Origin: Sophora flavescens
Taxonomy: Eukaryota > Streptophyta > Magnoliopsida > Fabales > Fabaceae
Assembly (NCBI GenBank): GCA_030762895.1
Contig: CM061064.1
Location: forward strand, 238,791,086 to 238,855,085
Length of the DNA stretch: 64,000 nt
Direction of reading: 5' to 3'
Program-made: the position numbers and the translations under genes
Part shown: positions 21,456-33,160 of the stretch, piece after piece
Layout: every line of letters begins with the position of its first letter
Numbering within the stretch: the first letter of the stretch is position 1
The notes under the pieces: model-generated
Seen by the model: only the letters and a program-made list of their open reading frames with translations
Databases searched by the model: none
What the model was told of the DNA's origin: nothing

Positions 21456-22340
21456 AGACCTTTGGGCAGAACAGAAAGGGAGACTTTTGACACCAGATTT
21501 TTACCCTAATTCTCTGAGCTAGAGGCTGGTGTGGCTGCTGTGGAAAGCCTCCATGGAGTCCCTTCTCTCCTTTATCTCTATTTCTTTTGTTTTGGCTTTC
21601 TCTTTCTCTATGAGTAGCTAAATCCCTTTTTGTTGGGATTAGATGTAGCTAAAACTGAACTTCATGTAATTGCCTTGATGTATTGATCTGTGTTTATGCC
21701 TTCATATTAGTGTTGAATTCCTACGCTTAATGCTTGTTGTGGTCTGATCATCCATGATTTAATTTTGAGATTTGATTTGCAATGGGGACGTTATTATCAA
21801 TTCTTGATCTGGAGTTAACCACCTAGTAAACCTTGCATCTAGGAATGGATTTTGGTTTATTAGTAATCGCGTAATCCCTAATCTTAATGCAAATTCACTA
21901 ATTAGGCCACCTAAGGAATTAGGGTCTATTAGGTGATTTATGCTCTTGTCATCTAAGGAATTAGGACTTGAGTAATTTTGTGGGTTGATTTTAATATTTG
22001 AAGCATAAACTGGATTGGTGGTCTTGGTATTTCATGAGGCTAAGGTTTAGTGAAATTTGATCCCAACATATTTTATCATATTTGAAAATCACCTTTTATT
22101 GCATTCCAAGTGTTTGAGAAAATTACAAAAAGAGTTTGTTCCTTTTTAATCTGTTTATTTTCACTCTTATTGGGCTTGTTATTTAGTATTGAGCTCCCTT
22201 CCATCCAGAGATTCGCTTAGATAGTAGCTGAATTGGTACGTGCTAGTACTTGTCTCAGTCCTCGTGGGAACGATATCAGTCTCACCACCATATTACTTGT
22301 ACAACTAGGTATACTTGCCTAGATCCGTTCAACAAGTTTT

Positions 22341-22357
22341 TGGCGCCGGTGCCGGGG
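22341..22357 (+). other. Element C primer binding site (tRNA-Asp type)
   Basis: TGGCGCCGGTGCCGGGG lies six bases after the LTR end. The usual plant sequence is TGGCGCCGTTGCCGGGG, so there is one mismatch. D and F carry the canonical form. Confidence 0.9.
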
Positions 22358-22483
22358 TCTAAGTTTCAATATTAGCACACCCAATTCGATTACTAATTTA
22401 AGCACAATTTTATATTTTGTTTTATATATGTTTTTCTATGCTGTCATTTAGTGCTAACCTACTTGGTCTCTAGACTTTTGTGC

Positions 22484-23080
22484 ATGCGAGGTACTATCCC
22501 AGCTGACCAACTTCTATACGATCTTGAAATAGAAAAGACAGCTAGGAAGAATCAGATTCAAGCAAGACAGCAGAAGTATTTAGCACAACAAGAAAGAGCA
22601 CAAGAGACTTCCACTTCACAAGTTCATCAAGAACCACTTGAGATGGCAGGCAATGGTGAGGGTGCTCCACGGAGGACACTGGGGGATTATGCCAATACAA
22701 ATGTCAATCGGCATGTCACTAGCATAGTGAGGCCTCCAGTGGATTGCAACAATTTTGAGATCAAGCCGGCTTTCTTGAATATGGTTGCACAAAATCAATT
22801 TGCCGGGTTGGAGAAAGAGGATCCTAATAATCATGTCGCCAATTTCCTGGAGTTATGTGATACGGTGAAGATAAATGGTGCTTCCGATAATGCAATTCGC
22901 CTAAGGTTGTTTTCTTTCTCTCTAAGAGATAGAGCCAAGTCTTGGCTCCAATCTCAACCAAGGGGGAGCATCACTACATGGGATGACTTAGAGGCAAATT
23001 TTCTTGCAAGGTTCTTTCCCGCCTTAAGATTTGTGATGACACGGGGTGATATCACAAGCTTTGCTCAACAAGAGGGTGAG
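22484..23080 (+). pseudogene. Element C gag, N-terminal part
   Basis: The frame starts at ATG 22484 (MRGTIPADQLLYDLE). It contains the retrotransposon gag core: FEIKPAFLNMVAQNQFAGLE, DPNNHVANFLELCDTVKING and RLFSFSLRDRAKSWLQS...TWDDLEANFLARFFP. The frame is cut at 23080 by the solo LTR T and resumes at 26407 after the GTGAG duplication. This type of gag is found in Athila-like Ty3 elements; it builds the cytoplasmic particle in which reverse transcription occurs. Confidence 0.9.
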
Positions 23081-26000
23081 TGTGACACCCTAACTCGGGT
23101 CATCACATGGTTACCCGTTTGCGGAAATAAAACTTAATTTGCTGGTTGCTTTCGGAAAATAATGTTTTCTCAATGTTCATCCTTTCAAAATATGGTGATA
23201 ATTTTTTTTCTTTTTAACCTTATAACAACAACAATGTAATCAAATCACACTTAAATACATAATGTATATAAGTCATACAACTATACTGCCTCATATGTCT
23301 TCACACCTAGATCATTATCAGTTTTATTCTCCTAAACACAATATATCAAAATAGGACCTAAGCTGGTCGTAACTAACAGACACTACCGCCAACTGGAGCA
23401 AAGACAAAGATGCCACGAACTAGACAGCCTTCTCCTTTTTGTAGAGATCTCATCCCTTGTGCGACTCTGATATGTTTGTAAGGGTGAGACGCCAATATAT
23501 GGATTTAACAAAATAACTAAATGCTAGCACAAATGAAGACACATGCACATATACATAAACATCTCAAATATAGCATACAGTTTATCAGTGGGTTTCACAC
23601 CCCAAACATCAACATTGGAAAACTATGCATGAACACTTCTATCCATCATCTAAACATTCACACTTAATCTCATGAGATATCCTAACCAGAATTGAGTTGA
23701 TCAGACTCCAGGAACTCAACCAGAATACAGGACCACAGCCGAATACGAGCACGCAGCGGAATACGAGGCACGCACGCAGCCGAACACCAGGAGCGCGGCG
23801 GAACACCAGGCACGCAGCGAAACACGCACGCACGCGGCGAACACGCACGCGTCGCCAATGCATACAAAACACTTTTGTTTCATTCTTTTCTTTGTGTTCA
23901 ATCTTTCTTTGACAAAGCTCAAAATGGCTTACGACCCACATAGTTTTAAAACACCCTTAAAACTTTTATTACAACACAGGACCTCACAGTCCTAGTGCTC
24001 AATCACGACACCTCTCGACCCATGCACCAGTCTTAGGTTCGTGGTACTACAAAACATCTTCAATGTTTCAATACGGTATACCTCACGTATACGGTATAGG
24101 CCCTCAAGTCCAAATGACCTCGAGTCCATCACAACACAGAACCTTAGTACCCCGACGTCTCGGTTACTAAGTCCAACTGTACTTTCAACACGGTTGAATC
24201 AACTTTTGACTTTCAGAAATTCTTTTTCCAAGGTAGAAATTCATTATAAAATCCTTAAATTATAAAACTTAGTTTTTCACAAACCAATGAGTCACTTGAG
24301 GTTTATTCTCCTCAAAATATGCACTGCCATTTCAAAAATACTTGCTGTCTACACTTTTCCAAATTTGCCGTCAAATATTATTTTTAAGGCTTTTTAAGCC
24401 AAAACTTAACTTTTTCCACTTAATTAATTTTCTAAAATCATGATTAACTTATTTTCACCAATTAATTTCATAAAAGAATATTTTGTAATATTCCGGAATT
24501 TCTTACGTAAAAATTAGCGAAGTGCAAAAATATTTTCACGTTTAGGCTCTCATTGTGACTCATAAATTACTTTTACACTAACAAATCATTAAAATAATAA
24601 TATTTCTCAAAACTCATTATTTTTCCAAAATAATATTTTCCACTATTATTATATTCCAACATTTCCCATAAAACGTTGAATATAATTTTCACAGCTTATT
24701 AAAGTTTTTATCTGATTAATCGGTTGTGCACTGACCACTGTCAGGCTTCTCAAACAACACTCACAAATAACATTCAACAACAATTATCAAGATTATATCC
24801 CCAGGCAGATCATGCATCATAGCAATATAATATACAACTGCAGATAATTAAATAAATTAAGAGCATATCAAACACCGATACACAGATAAACAACACAACG
24901 TAAACCACAAAGACAATTTACCACAATCACATATAAATCATATAAACCACACTAAAACAAATAGTTATTGAGAAAAATCCCTCAGGTAAGCTCCCCTTAC
25001 CTCTCGAAGAACTTAGCTTCCGATTTAAGACTTTGTCGTGAATCTGGGAACCGTCAACGCACGTACACGATAATCTAGTTTATCCTTCATTAAACATAAT
25101 ACTCAATCAACAAACAAACAACTAAATCAAGCCTAAAATCCTACATGTTGGTTTCGGTCAAGGGCTGACTTTGGGGTTAGAAATCTCTAAAATTTCTAAA
25201 CTCTTGGATTAATGATTCCTAGTTACTTAAAACCCTAAATCAATGATCATTGTACAAAGATTGAAATTAAATCTTCCAATCCTCAAACAATTAAATTTCA
25301 GCCATGAAAACTAAATTAGCTTAGAGACCTTGATTCATTTCAAACAACATAGATCCAATACTTACATAACTTATAAGATTGGATCATGTAAAGAAAATGA
25401 ACAAAATCCTCCCCCCACCAAGACATAGGTTCTGCCTCTTTAGGTTAACTAGGCACGAAAATTTATTTTTTTGCACACTCTTGGATCTTGAATATAGAGA
25501 GGATAATAGGATCATAGAAATTGGTTTCACATTTTTAGGATTTTTCTATGATTTACTATGATTTTTCAAAGTTCTAGATCTAGAAATTGGAAAGGATGAT
25601 CAAGGCTTTAAATCATGAAAGTAAATGAAGAACATGATGCTAAACAAGGAAGATGAGAAAGGTTTACCTCTTGGAATCAAGAAATGAGCAAGAAATCTCC
25701 TACTTCCTTCACAAAATCAAGCTATGGCAACTTAGGAGTTTTAATGGAAAATGGCAAAGTTGATGAAGAAGATGAAGTGCTCCTTAAATAGGTGTGAAGT
25801 TGGGCCTCTTGGCATCCTTGAGGACGTGGGTTTCAAGGGCAAAAGGGTCAATATGCCAAAAATCCAAGGACAAAGGTGTAATCTTACTTTAGGTTAATTT
25901 GTAATTAAAATCAACCATAAGGGCAAAATGGTCATTTCCCCTAAAGTAATCATGACCATGAGGAGTCATCCCATGACTCACCCCTTGTGACTCATCATGA

Positions 26001-26401
26001 TTTGACATCCTATTTATCCGTTAGCGGGTCCCGAAAATCCCGTTTTCAGCTCCGTCGTTTACCCGATTTCGTATAACGCCCGCATAATATATTTTAATTC
26101 ACTTTTTAAGTGAAAAATTTTAAAATAGCCAAAGAAGTTGGAAACTTCATAAAAACCTTAAGTGTTTCGTTCACGAGTCCAAATTAGGTCATTTGAGCAA
26201 GAAAATCTTCTCACAGCAAAACGCTTGAGAGGGTTCCGTCTGAATTTTCAACCAAAAATTTCACCATATACTTATAAAAATAAGTATGATATGAATATGA
26301 CTTTAATTTTCCCAAAATCAATTTCTAAGTTTTAGATAAAAATATAAACATTTATTTATATTTATATCGATCTTAGAAAGCGGAAAAATCGGGGTGTTAC
26401 A
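23081..26401 (-). mobile_element. Solo LTR T (3321 bp), Tekay-like
   Basis: The insert begins TGTGACACCC and ends GGGGTGTTACA, and is flanked by GTGAG (23076-23080 and 26402-26406). On the minus strand it shares landmarks with the B LTR: TTGAAAATTCAGACGGAACCC, CTCGTGAACGAAA and TCGGGTAAACGACGGAG. A TATA-like CTATTTAAGG lies at about 25783-25792 (minus). No coding domain is present. The short frames are chance. Confidence 0.92.
23715..23860. repeat. GC-rich minisatellite in solo LTR T
   Basis: About eight imperfect units based on GCAGCCGAACACCAGGCAC sit in otherwise AT-rich LTR sequence. GCACGC and GCGGCGAACACGC variants dominate the right half. Confidence 0.8.
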
Positions 26402-27495
26402 GTGAGACTCTTCATGACACCTGGGAAAGGTTAAAAGATTTGCTCCGAAGATGTCCAAATCATGGGCTTGATGATCTTATACAAATGTAAACATTTTGCA
26501 ATGGATTGAGGCCGTCAACCAGGTATATGTTGGATGCCTCAGCTGGAGGTTCCATGAACACAAAGACACCGGAGGAAGCATTGATTTTGATAGAGGCTAT
26601 GGCATCTAATGACTATCTTATGCATCATGACCGAGGTACCACATCAAGAAGGGGAGTGTTGAAGTTAGACTCACAAACTGCACTTTTGGCTCAAAATAAG
26701 CTTATGACACAACAACTTGAGTCCATCACCAAGCAACTAGCTCAACTCCCACAACAACTCCAAACCATTTAAGGGACAACCATGCCACCTCAACAGGTAA
26801 TGAGATATGATTTTTGTGGAGGAGATCATGATAATGGAAAGTGTGAGGCCACACCTAGTTCCCATGAGGAAGCTAATTATATGGGGAACTATGGGCGGCA
26901 AGGTAACAACCAATACTCCAACAATTACAACCAAGGGTGGAGGAATCAAACAAGTTTTGGTTGGAAAAAAGATGTCGGACAAGCAAGCAAGCCTCTTCCC
27001 ACAAAACCGCCTCAAGACCGAACTTCTATCTTGGAGAACACCTTCAATCAATTCATGAAAATGTCCATGTCAAACCAGAAAAACACCGATGCTTCCATAA
27101 AGAACTTGGAGGTTCAAGTTGGACAAATTGCAAAGCACCTAGCGGAGCAATCTAGCGGTAGTTTTTCAGGTAATACTCAAACCAATCCTAAAGATCATTG
27201 TAAAGCTATTGTTTTGAGGAGTGGTAAAAGTCCTGAGAAAGAGGGCGGTGAGCCTTTGTTGAAAAATGAGAGAGTTGCTGAAAAAACAGAGTTGAGTACT
27301 GAGAAAAAAGAGGAAAAAGGTAAAAAGGTTGTAACAGAGGAAGAAGAAAAAGACAGTGAAAAAGACAAGAGATAGAAGTTAGTAGATGAAGATTCAATTT
27401 TGAGGAGGAGTAAAAGTTAGATTTTGAAAGATGGAGACAAGCCTCAAGAGATCCCCTCTTATGTAAAGTTGCCATATCCTCACTTGAGCAAGAAG
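26402..27495 (+). pseudogene. Element C gag, C-terminal part
   Basis: Continues the gag frame after the solo LTR: LHDTWERLKDLLRRCPNHGL, then a TAA after DLIQM, then YMLDASAGGSMNTKTPEEAL, a TAA after QLPQQLQTI, then a zinc-knuckle-like DFCGGDHDNGKC whose first expected cysteine is tyrosine. A charged K/E-rich linker follows, with stops after KDKR (27373-27375) and beyond. The frame runs to the D insertion at 27500 and continues at 34514. Confidence 0.88.
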
Positions 27496-27499
27496 AAGG

Positions 27500-28845
27500 T
27501 GGTCGCGCTGTCGCGCACGTGCCAAAAAGGACGACCGGGTTTAAAACTGTAGTTTAGTGCGACAACTCGGATGTCGTCTCTCAAGGACTCCGAAAGTGTT
27601 ATCTTCCACAAAAATCAATTTTTTTTTGGGGGGGGGGGGGGGAGGGGGTTGGATTGGAGTGCAAATAAGAAACAAGCAAAACAAAGCAATTAAAAACAAG
27701 GCAGTTGAGAAGAGATTATCAATTAGCAAACAACGATTAATCTACTGTCAAGAATTACCAACTATCCTTGGTTAATGTAATCCCAAGCCCTAAGCAGATT
27801 CTAATCCCCTTTCGATTCTGAAGAACAACTAACAACGTAATTGCTACTATGGATGCAAGTTCCTATTCCCGAAATAACAAACGGGGTTAAGCTCTCATGA
27901 ACAAACGAACATGAATGAAAACACGCGAAATAACAAACGCGATTAAGTATAGGAAAATAACATCACTGAAACAAATCAATACAATACTACACACTCCTGA
28001 AATAACAAACAGAAATGTATAATATGGTATTGAAAAGGGAAAAGCAATTAAAATAGGGATTTACAAAACCTCAAGTATATGGAATTCTCAAACAGTAGAC
28101 TAATCCTAGAACTTAGTTATCCATGACAAAAATGAAATCACACAGAGAAAAATGTAAAACTAAACAAAGGAGAAGCAAAAAAATTCCCTCTAAACTGTTC
28201 AGAACATCAATTTATACAAGTCAGAAATTAAGCTTATTCGCGAGGCGAAGCCTCTCTCGCGACGCGATTCCTGCGAACAGTCTGCAACCTTTGGCATTCT
28301 CGTGAGGCGAACAATCCTTCGCGAGGCGAGGAACTGAAGAGTCTTCTTGTTACGCCCGTTATGAACATCATGGGCTAACCGTGATGCTTTCTGACTTCCA
28401 GGCTCGCGGGGTGAATGGATGCTCGCGAGGCGAGACTCTTCAACTTCAAAACTGCCACGGCCGTGACCTTCAACACGGGCAAGCCGTGATCGTCTCTGAC
28501 TTTTCAGGGTTGCAAGACTCGCGGGGCGAGACCTTCTTCGCGGGGCGAACCAGAGACCTTGCATTTTCTTGGAACAGTCAGGCTTCGGGGTTGCGTGGCG
28601 AGTAAGAATTCGCGGGGCGAACCCCCTGTTTCCTTATTCTCTTGACTTTCACTTAACCTGAAAATAAAGAAATAACTATAAGTGTATTATTTAACTCAAA
28701 TCTAGCTAAATTAACCTAAAACTACTCTAGAGACTCAAAACCTTGCTTGAGGACAATCTAATCTAAGTTGGGTGAAAATAGGATATAATTTGGACAAAAC
28801 CCTGGTCATACTAGCCATAAAACTAGATGAGCCAGAGGCTGATCA
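27500..28845 (-). repeat. Element D 3' LTR (1346 bp)
   Basis: On the minus strand it starts TGATCAGCCTCTGG at 28845 and ends near 27500. The far end (TGGTCGCGCTGTCGCGCAC) differs from the other LTR (TGTCGCTTGTCTGCCACAAG). A TATA-like TGTATAAATT (minus) lies at about 28209-28218. A 15-base G run lies at 27628-27642. Confidence 0.9.
28225..28620. repeat. Mosaic palindrome array in the D LTR
   Basis: More than ten copies of CGCGAGGCGA / CGCGGGGCGA variants are mixed with C-type motifs (CCACGGCCGTGACC, CAAGCCGTGATCG) and the spacer TTCTGACTTCCAGG, which also appears near 41545 in element F. The array lies upstream of the TATA-like box on the minus strand. The other LTR has the same array at about 33900-34292. 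Confidence 0.85.
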
Positions 28846-30337
28846 AAATACCCCAAACTTAAACTTTGCTTGTCCCCAAGCAAACTAAGACTCAAAAATC
28901 AAAAAGACTCAAGACCTGGCAAGCTTAAAAGATTCAATCAACATTGCACAAATTCAAGCAATACATCAAAACAGTTTTCTTTAATGTCCCCCCTTTTTAA
29001 ACAAAGCAATCCCCACATTCATTTATTCTAAACAGTTGAGAATTTCATCATGAAAACAATCAGAAATCTAAGAAGGGGATCTAAGTTACACACAAGAGGG
29101 AGATCACCAAATTCAAACAACTGCCTTCCTCACAAGGGTATTATTTGTTCACTCAATCACTCAGTTTTTGTCAGGCTATTAACATTGCACTCAATTTCAC
29201 TTTTAAGAACACTTCCCATAAATTTGATTTTCATCTCAAAATGGTTCCCACAGAAAACATGCAAGCAACATCAAAAGGTCTTTTATGGGATGTAATGGGG
29301 CCTGGCTAAGGGTAGGATATACAAAGGTACTAGGCTGAAGACCCTAGGAACTAAGAGAGCATGAACATTATTTACACTCTGAAATTCACTCAAGTTCCTT
29401 TCTTTATTTTTTTCTTTATACTTTTGGGTGGCTACAGCCCTTTTTATTTCCAATAGCTTTTTTTTTTGGCATTTTTGTACTTTTATTTTTTTTTTGTTTT
29501 TCTTTTCTTTTCTTTTCTTTTTTTTATTTTTTTTTCACAATTTTTTTTTCTTTTTTTACATAAATTTTTTTCTCAATCCCAAACAACATGTTACACCTTG
29601 CAGCCACCCCGAACTTAGTTTCTTGCACCCATTCTAAGATTACAAGCTCTCCTAATCCTAAGATCGGGTTAACATGGTTTCCAGATTTTTGGGCTTATAA
29701 CATTAGGTTATCAAGAATTAACAGGCTAATAGGCTCAAAGGGGCTAACTAGGGAACATGCATTAGGAATTGTTTTATTCAGGCCAAGTAGCTATTTACAA
29801 AGAAAATGCCTAAATCATCTGAAGCAAACACATAATCATGCAAACCAAAAAGAGATTCAATCAAATTCAGGGAAGTGCAACTTGAAAGTGATTTTCACAC
29901 AGTCAAAAACATGTTGGAGGCTCAAAACCTCACCTGGACATTCATGCAAATTGTTTGAAAGAGATTCTACCCTTAGTGTGTGCTTCCTATCACCCCAAAC
30001 TTATCATAAATCATGTCATCATAACAAAATCCCAAAGTTCAGTTTTCAATTTCACATGGGAATTACTTTTCAAAAACAAAAATTTTTCAGCCTAGGGGGA
30101 ATCATCACATATCAATCAAGCAATCTGTGCAACATCAATCAAAATCTAGCAAACTTGCCAACTAAAAACTTAACACACAAATGCTCCTGAGCTTCTCAAA
30201 TTATTCAGGAGCTTTATTCAAAGAAACAAGAAAAACTACAACTAGTTCCCTCCCCCACACTTAAAACATGCATTGTCCCCAATGAACAACAGAACTATAC
30301 AATCAGAGTGAGGGAAAGGAAAAAGAGTACTCCCTGA
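28846..30337 (-). other. Element D non-coding interior with PPT
   Basis: A PPT (minus AAGTTTGGGGTATTT, 28846-28860) abuts the LTR. The rest carries no recognised protein domain. It is T-rich on the plus strand at 29400-29580 and resembles the 3' region of elements C and F in layout. The 200-codon plus-strand frame at 29588 has no recognisable motif. Confidence 0.7.
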
Positions 30338-32924
30338 TCAAGTGCAGTGTATGCGGGAGCTGCCACCTGGATCCCATTCCTTGCAGTCTAAGGCTAAAGA
30401 GGTAGAGTTCATTTCATGGTCCCATAACTTGTAGCCTTGATATATGAGTAAACACTTGACAATGATGGCGACCTTGCTCAATGCGGCGGACTCATCACCT
30501 CCTCTTGGGTCAAAGACGACCGCTTCATCAACAAAGTCCTCCCAATAGAATTTGGCTTCAATCCCTTGAACTATCCATGGTGCAAAATCTATTTCCTCTG
30601 GTGGTTTCGCAGGGGGAGGTGGCAGACAGGTAGGGAGGGCCTCCGGTGCTGCTTCATCTTCTGCATGTTTCACATCCACTGCACTGACAAATTTATCACC
30701 TGTTAGACATACAGCAATCTCAGCACAAACCACACAATGGTTAGCGTTAGTACAATCAAGGCAAGAAAAAATATCATCACAGCCAGAATTAAGTGGAAAA
30801 TTAGAAAACAAGTTCTCATGGGTGTCCTCAATAGTCTCAGAGATCAGCTCTATGTGGAATACAGAGTGCTCTTGTACTGGATGTTTCATAGCATCAAATA
30901 TGTTAAACTTTGCAACTATATCCCCAAACTTCATAGACATGGTCCCATCATCAACATCAATGTTAGTCTTGGCTGTCTTCATGAATGGTCGGCCCAGGAT
31001 GATTGGTGATTTACTGGAATGTGTCTCTCCTGCCATGTCCAGGATGTAGAAGTCAGCTGGGAAGATCAGATCATCAACTTGCACTAGCACATCTTCCACC
31101 ATTCCCATGGGGCGGGCACTGGTCTTGTTGGCCAACTGAATGGTGATACCTGTATACTTCAAGGGACCAAGATCAAGTTTGTTAAAGATGGAGGTAGGCA
31201 TGACATTGATAGAGGCTCCCAAGTCCAGCATGCAATTTTCAAACTTCTTGTCCCCAATAGTGCGTGGAATAGTAAATACGCCTGGATCCTTGCACTTCTG
31301 TGGTAATGCCTGAGTAGGGGCTATAACAGCAACTCTTTCTGGTTTAGACTGGATAAGCGCTGAGACATTCATTCCCAAATCAACCCTCTCATTATTCTTC
31401 ATCTTCCTCTTGTTGGTGCATATGTCCTTGAGAAATTTTGCATACTTGGGCACTTGCTTGATCACATCCAACAGTGGGATATTAACACCTACCTTTCTTA
31501 ACACATCAAGAATTTCCTTCTCCTTATCTTCACCACCAATCTTCTTATTATTCTGCAATCTGTGTGGGAATGGGATTGGTGTTCTGTACACTTTCTCAGC
31601 TTTAACATCGACTGAAGGCTCAGGAGTTGTCTCACTAGTTTCTTCATCCTTTCCAGAGGTGGCCTCAACAACTTTTCCAAACCTCAGGGATATGGCACTC
31701 ACATTAGGGTTGGAGGCATTAGGATTTATCACTGGCTGTGCTGGCAGCTGGGTTGTCCTTTGAGCTTGCTTTATGTTATTTATGTCTGTGGCCATCTGTC
31801 CAATCTGTGTCCTCAAATCTTGAATGCTAGCATCTGTCCGCTGCTGAAACTGTATACTAGATGCAGCCATTTGCTTTACCAAGTCTTCTAATGATGGTGC
31901 AGAAGTGGTCACTGGAGGATTCTGAGGTGCCATTGGTTGTTGTTGGGATGAGTTCCCATACCGCAGATTAGGATGATTACTCCAACTGGGATGGTACCTA
32001 TTTGTTGAGAGGTCTGGAGTGCTGTACCTGTTCTGGTTATTGCCTTGATTATACGGATGGACTGCAAAGGCTTGAGATACTTCACTGACAAACTCTTCTC
32101 TCTGGATAGGGCATGCATCATGTGGGTGCTCAGGTGAATTGCAGATGCTACACAACCGTGCAGGCTGAACTCTGTCTATTGCCAATTGCCTTACAAAAGA
32201 AGTCAGCTCATCCAATCTATTTTCAATGGCGGCCTGGTTGGAAGATGACCTATGAATCTCATGCACACCTCTTGTTTCAACTGAATTTCTTCTGGTAGTG
32301 AACTGCTGGGAATTCAATGACATATTCTCAATGAGTTGCTTGGCAGCAGCTGGGGTCTTATCAACTAATGCTCCCCCACTAGCAGCATCCAAAAGATTCC
32401 TATCCATCGGCTGCAATCCTTCATAAAAGTACTGGATCAGGAGTTGTTCAGAAATTTGATGCTGGGGGCAACTGGATACCAAATGCTTGAACCTTTCCCA
32501 GTATTCAGCTAGTGACTCATTCCCTTGCCTGATGCCACATATTTCTTTCCTTATTGAAGCAGCTCTTGAAGCAGGAAAATATCTTTCTAAGAACACGCTC
32601 TTCAAATCATTCCAAGTGGTGATGGAGTTGGGCTCAAGATACAATAGCCAATCCTTTACAGCTCCCTGGAGTGAAAACGGAAAAGCCTTGACTTGATACT
32701 ATCCTCGGTGACTCCTCCGATCTCGAGGTTGTGGAGCATACAACTTGGAATTCCTTCAAGTGCTTGTGTGGATCCTCACCTGCAAGACCATTAAACTTGG
32801 GCAACAAGTGAATAAAACCAGATTTCAGTTCAAAAGGAGTGTCAGCACCAGGATATGAAATACACAATCCATTATAGTTGACATCAGGGGCAGCAAGCTG
32901 TCTTAATGTCCTCTGGTCTCCCAT
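30338..32924 (-). pseudogene. Element D gag-protease
   Basis: The gene starts at ATG 32924 (MGDQRTLRQLAAPDVNYNG). A frameshift near 32640-32720 joins it to a 768-codon frame ending at 30338. Order: gag core (SITTWNDLKSVFLERYFP, YFYEGLQPMDRNLLDAASGG), a CCHC zinc knuckle (CSICNSPEHPHDAC), a long linker, and an aspartic protease region with LDLGASINVMP and SPIILGRPFMKTAKT. It then ends in a tail with FDPRGGDESA and CKEWDPGGSS instead of RT. The DLG in place of DSG/DTG is common in this group. The tail motif recurs in element F. Confidence 0.88.
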
Positions 32925-33138
32925 GTTTTCAAAAACAGTTTTAAAATTGGAATCACTACTAGTGCTAGCCCGAAATTCCCTACGGAGTGTGTGCAGTGTT
33001 CTTTCAATTTTCGGGTCAAAGTCACACAGTTCAGGGCAATGAGACCTAGTAGCCAGACCAAGTCAAAACAAAACAGAAAATAAAAGAAAGAAAAAAAAAT
33101 AAAATAAAAACAAATTGCGAAAAATAACAACTCAGAGT

Positions 33139-33155
33139 CCCCGGCAACGGCGCCA
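33139..33155 (-). other. Element D primer binding site (tRNA-Asp type)
   Basis: Minus-strand TGGCGCCGTTGCCGGGG lies five bases inside the 5' LTR end at 33161. Confidence 0.95.
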
Positions 33156-33160
33156 ATTTT

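Larger units (their letters stand above)
20943..22334 (+). repeat. Element C 5' LTR (1392 bp)
   Basis: It starts TGATGAGTGTGATTTCACC and ends ATCCGTTCAACA. It is about 22 bases longer than the 3' LTR because a palindrome unit was lost there. The palindrome array (21165-21430) is followed immediately by a TATA box, defining the promoter side of the LTR. Confidence 0.95.

Noticed and set aside
23639..23941. Arginine/alanine/cysteine-rich frames on both strands
   Set aside because: Artefact of the GC-rich minisatellite in solo LTR T.
28199..28605. Arginine/serine-rich frames in the D LTRs (also 33867-34277)
   Set aside because: They are translations of the CGCGAGGCGA palindrome array and lack a start context or any link to the gag frame.
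29588..30190. 200-codon plus-strand frame in element D, considered as an env-like gene
   Set aside because: No signal peptide, transmembrane segment or recognised motif. It is antisense to the element and lies in its non-coding interior.
30338..32924. Element D as an intact gag-pol element
   Set aside because: No RT, RNase H or integrase motif is found in any frame of its interior.
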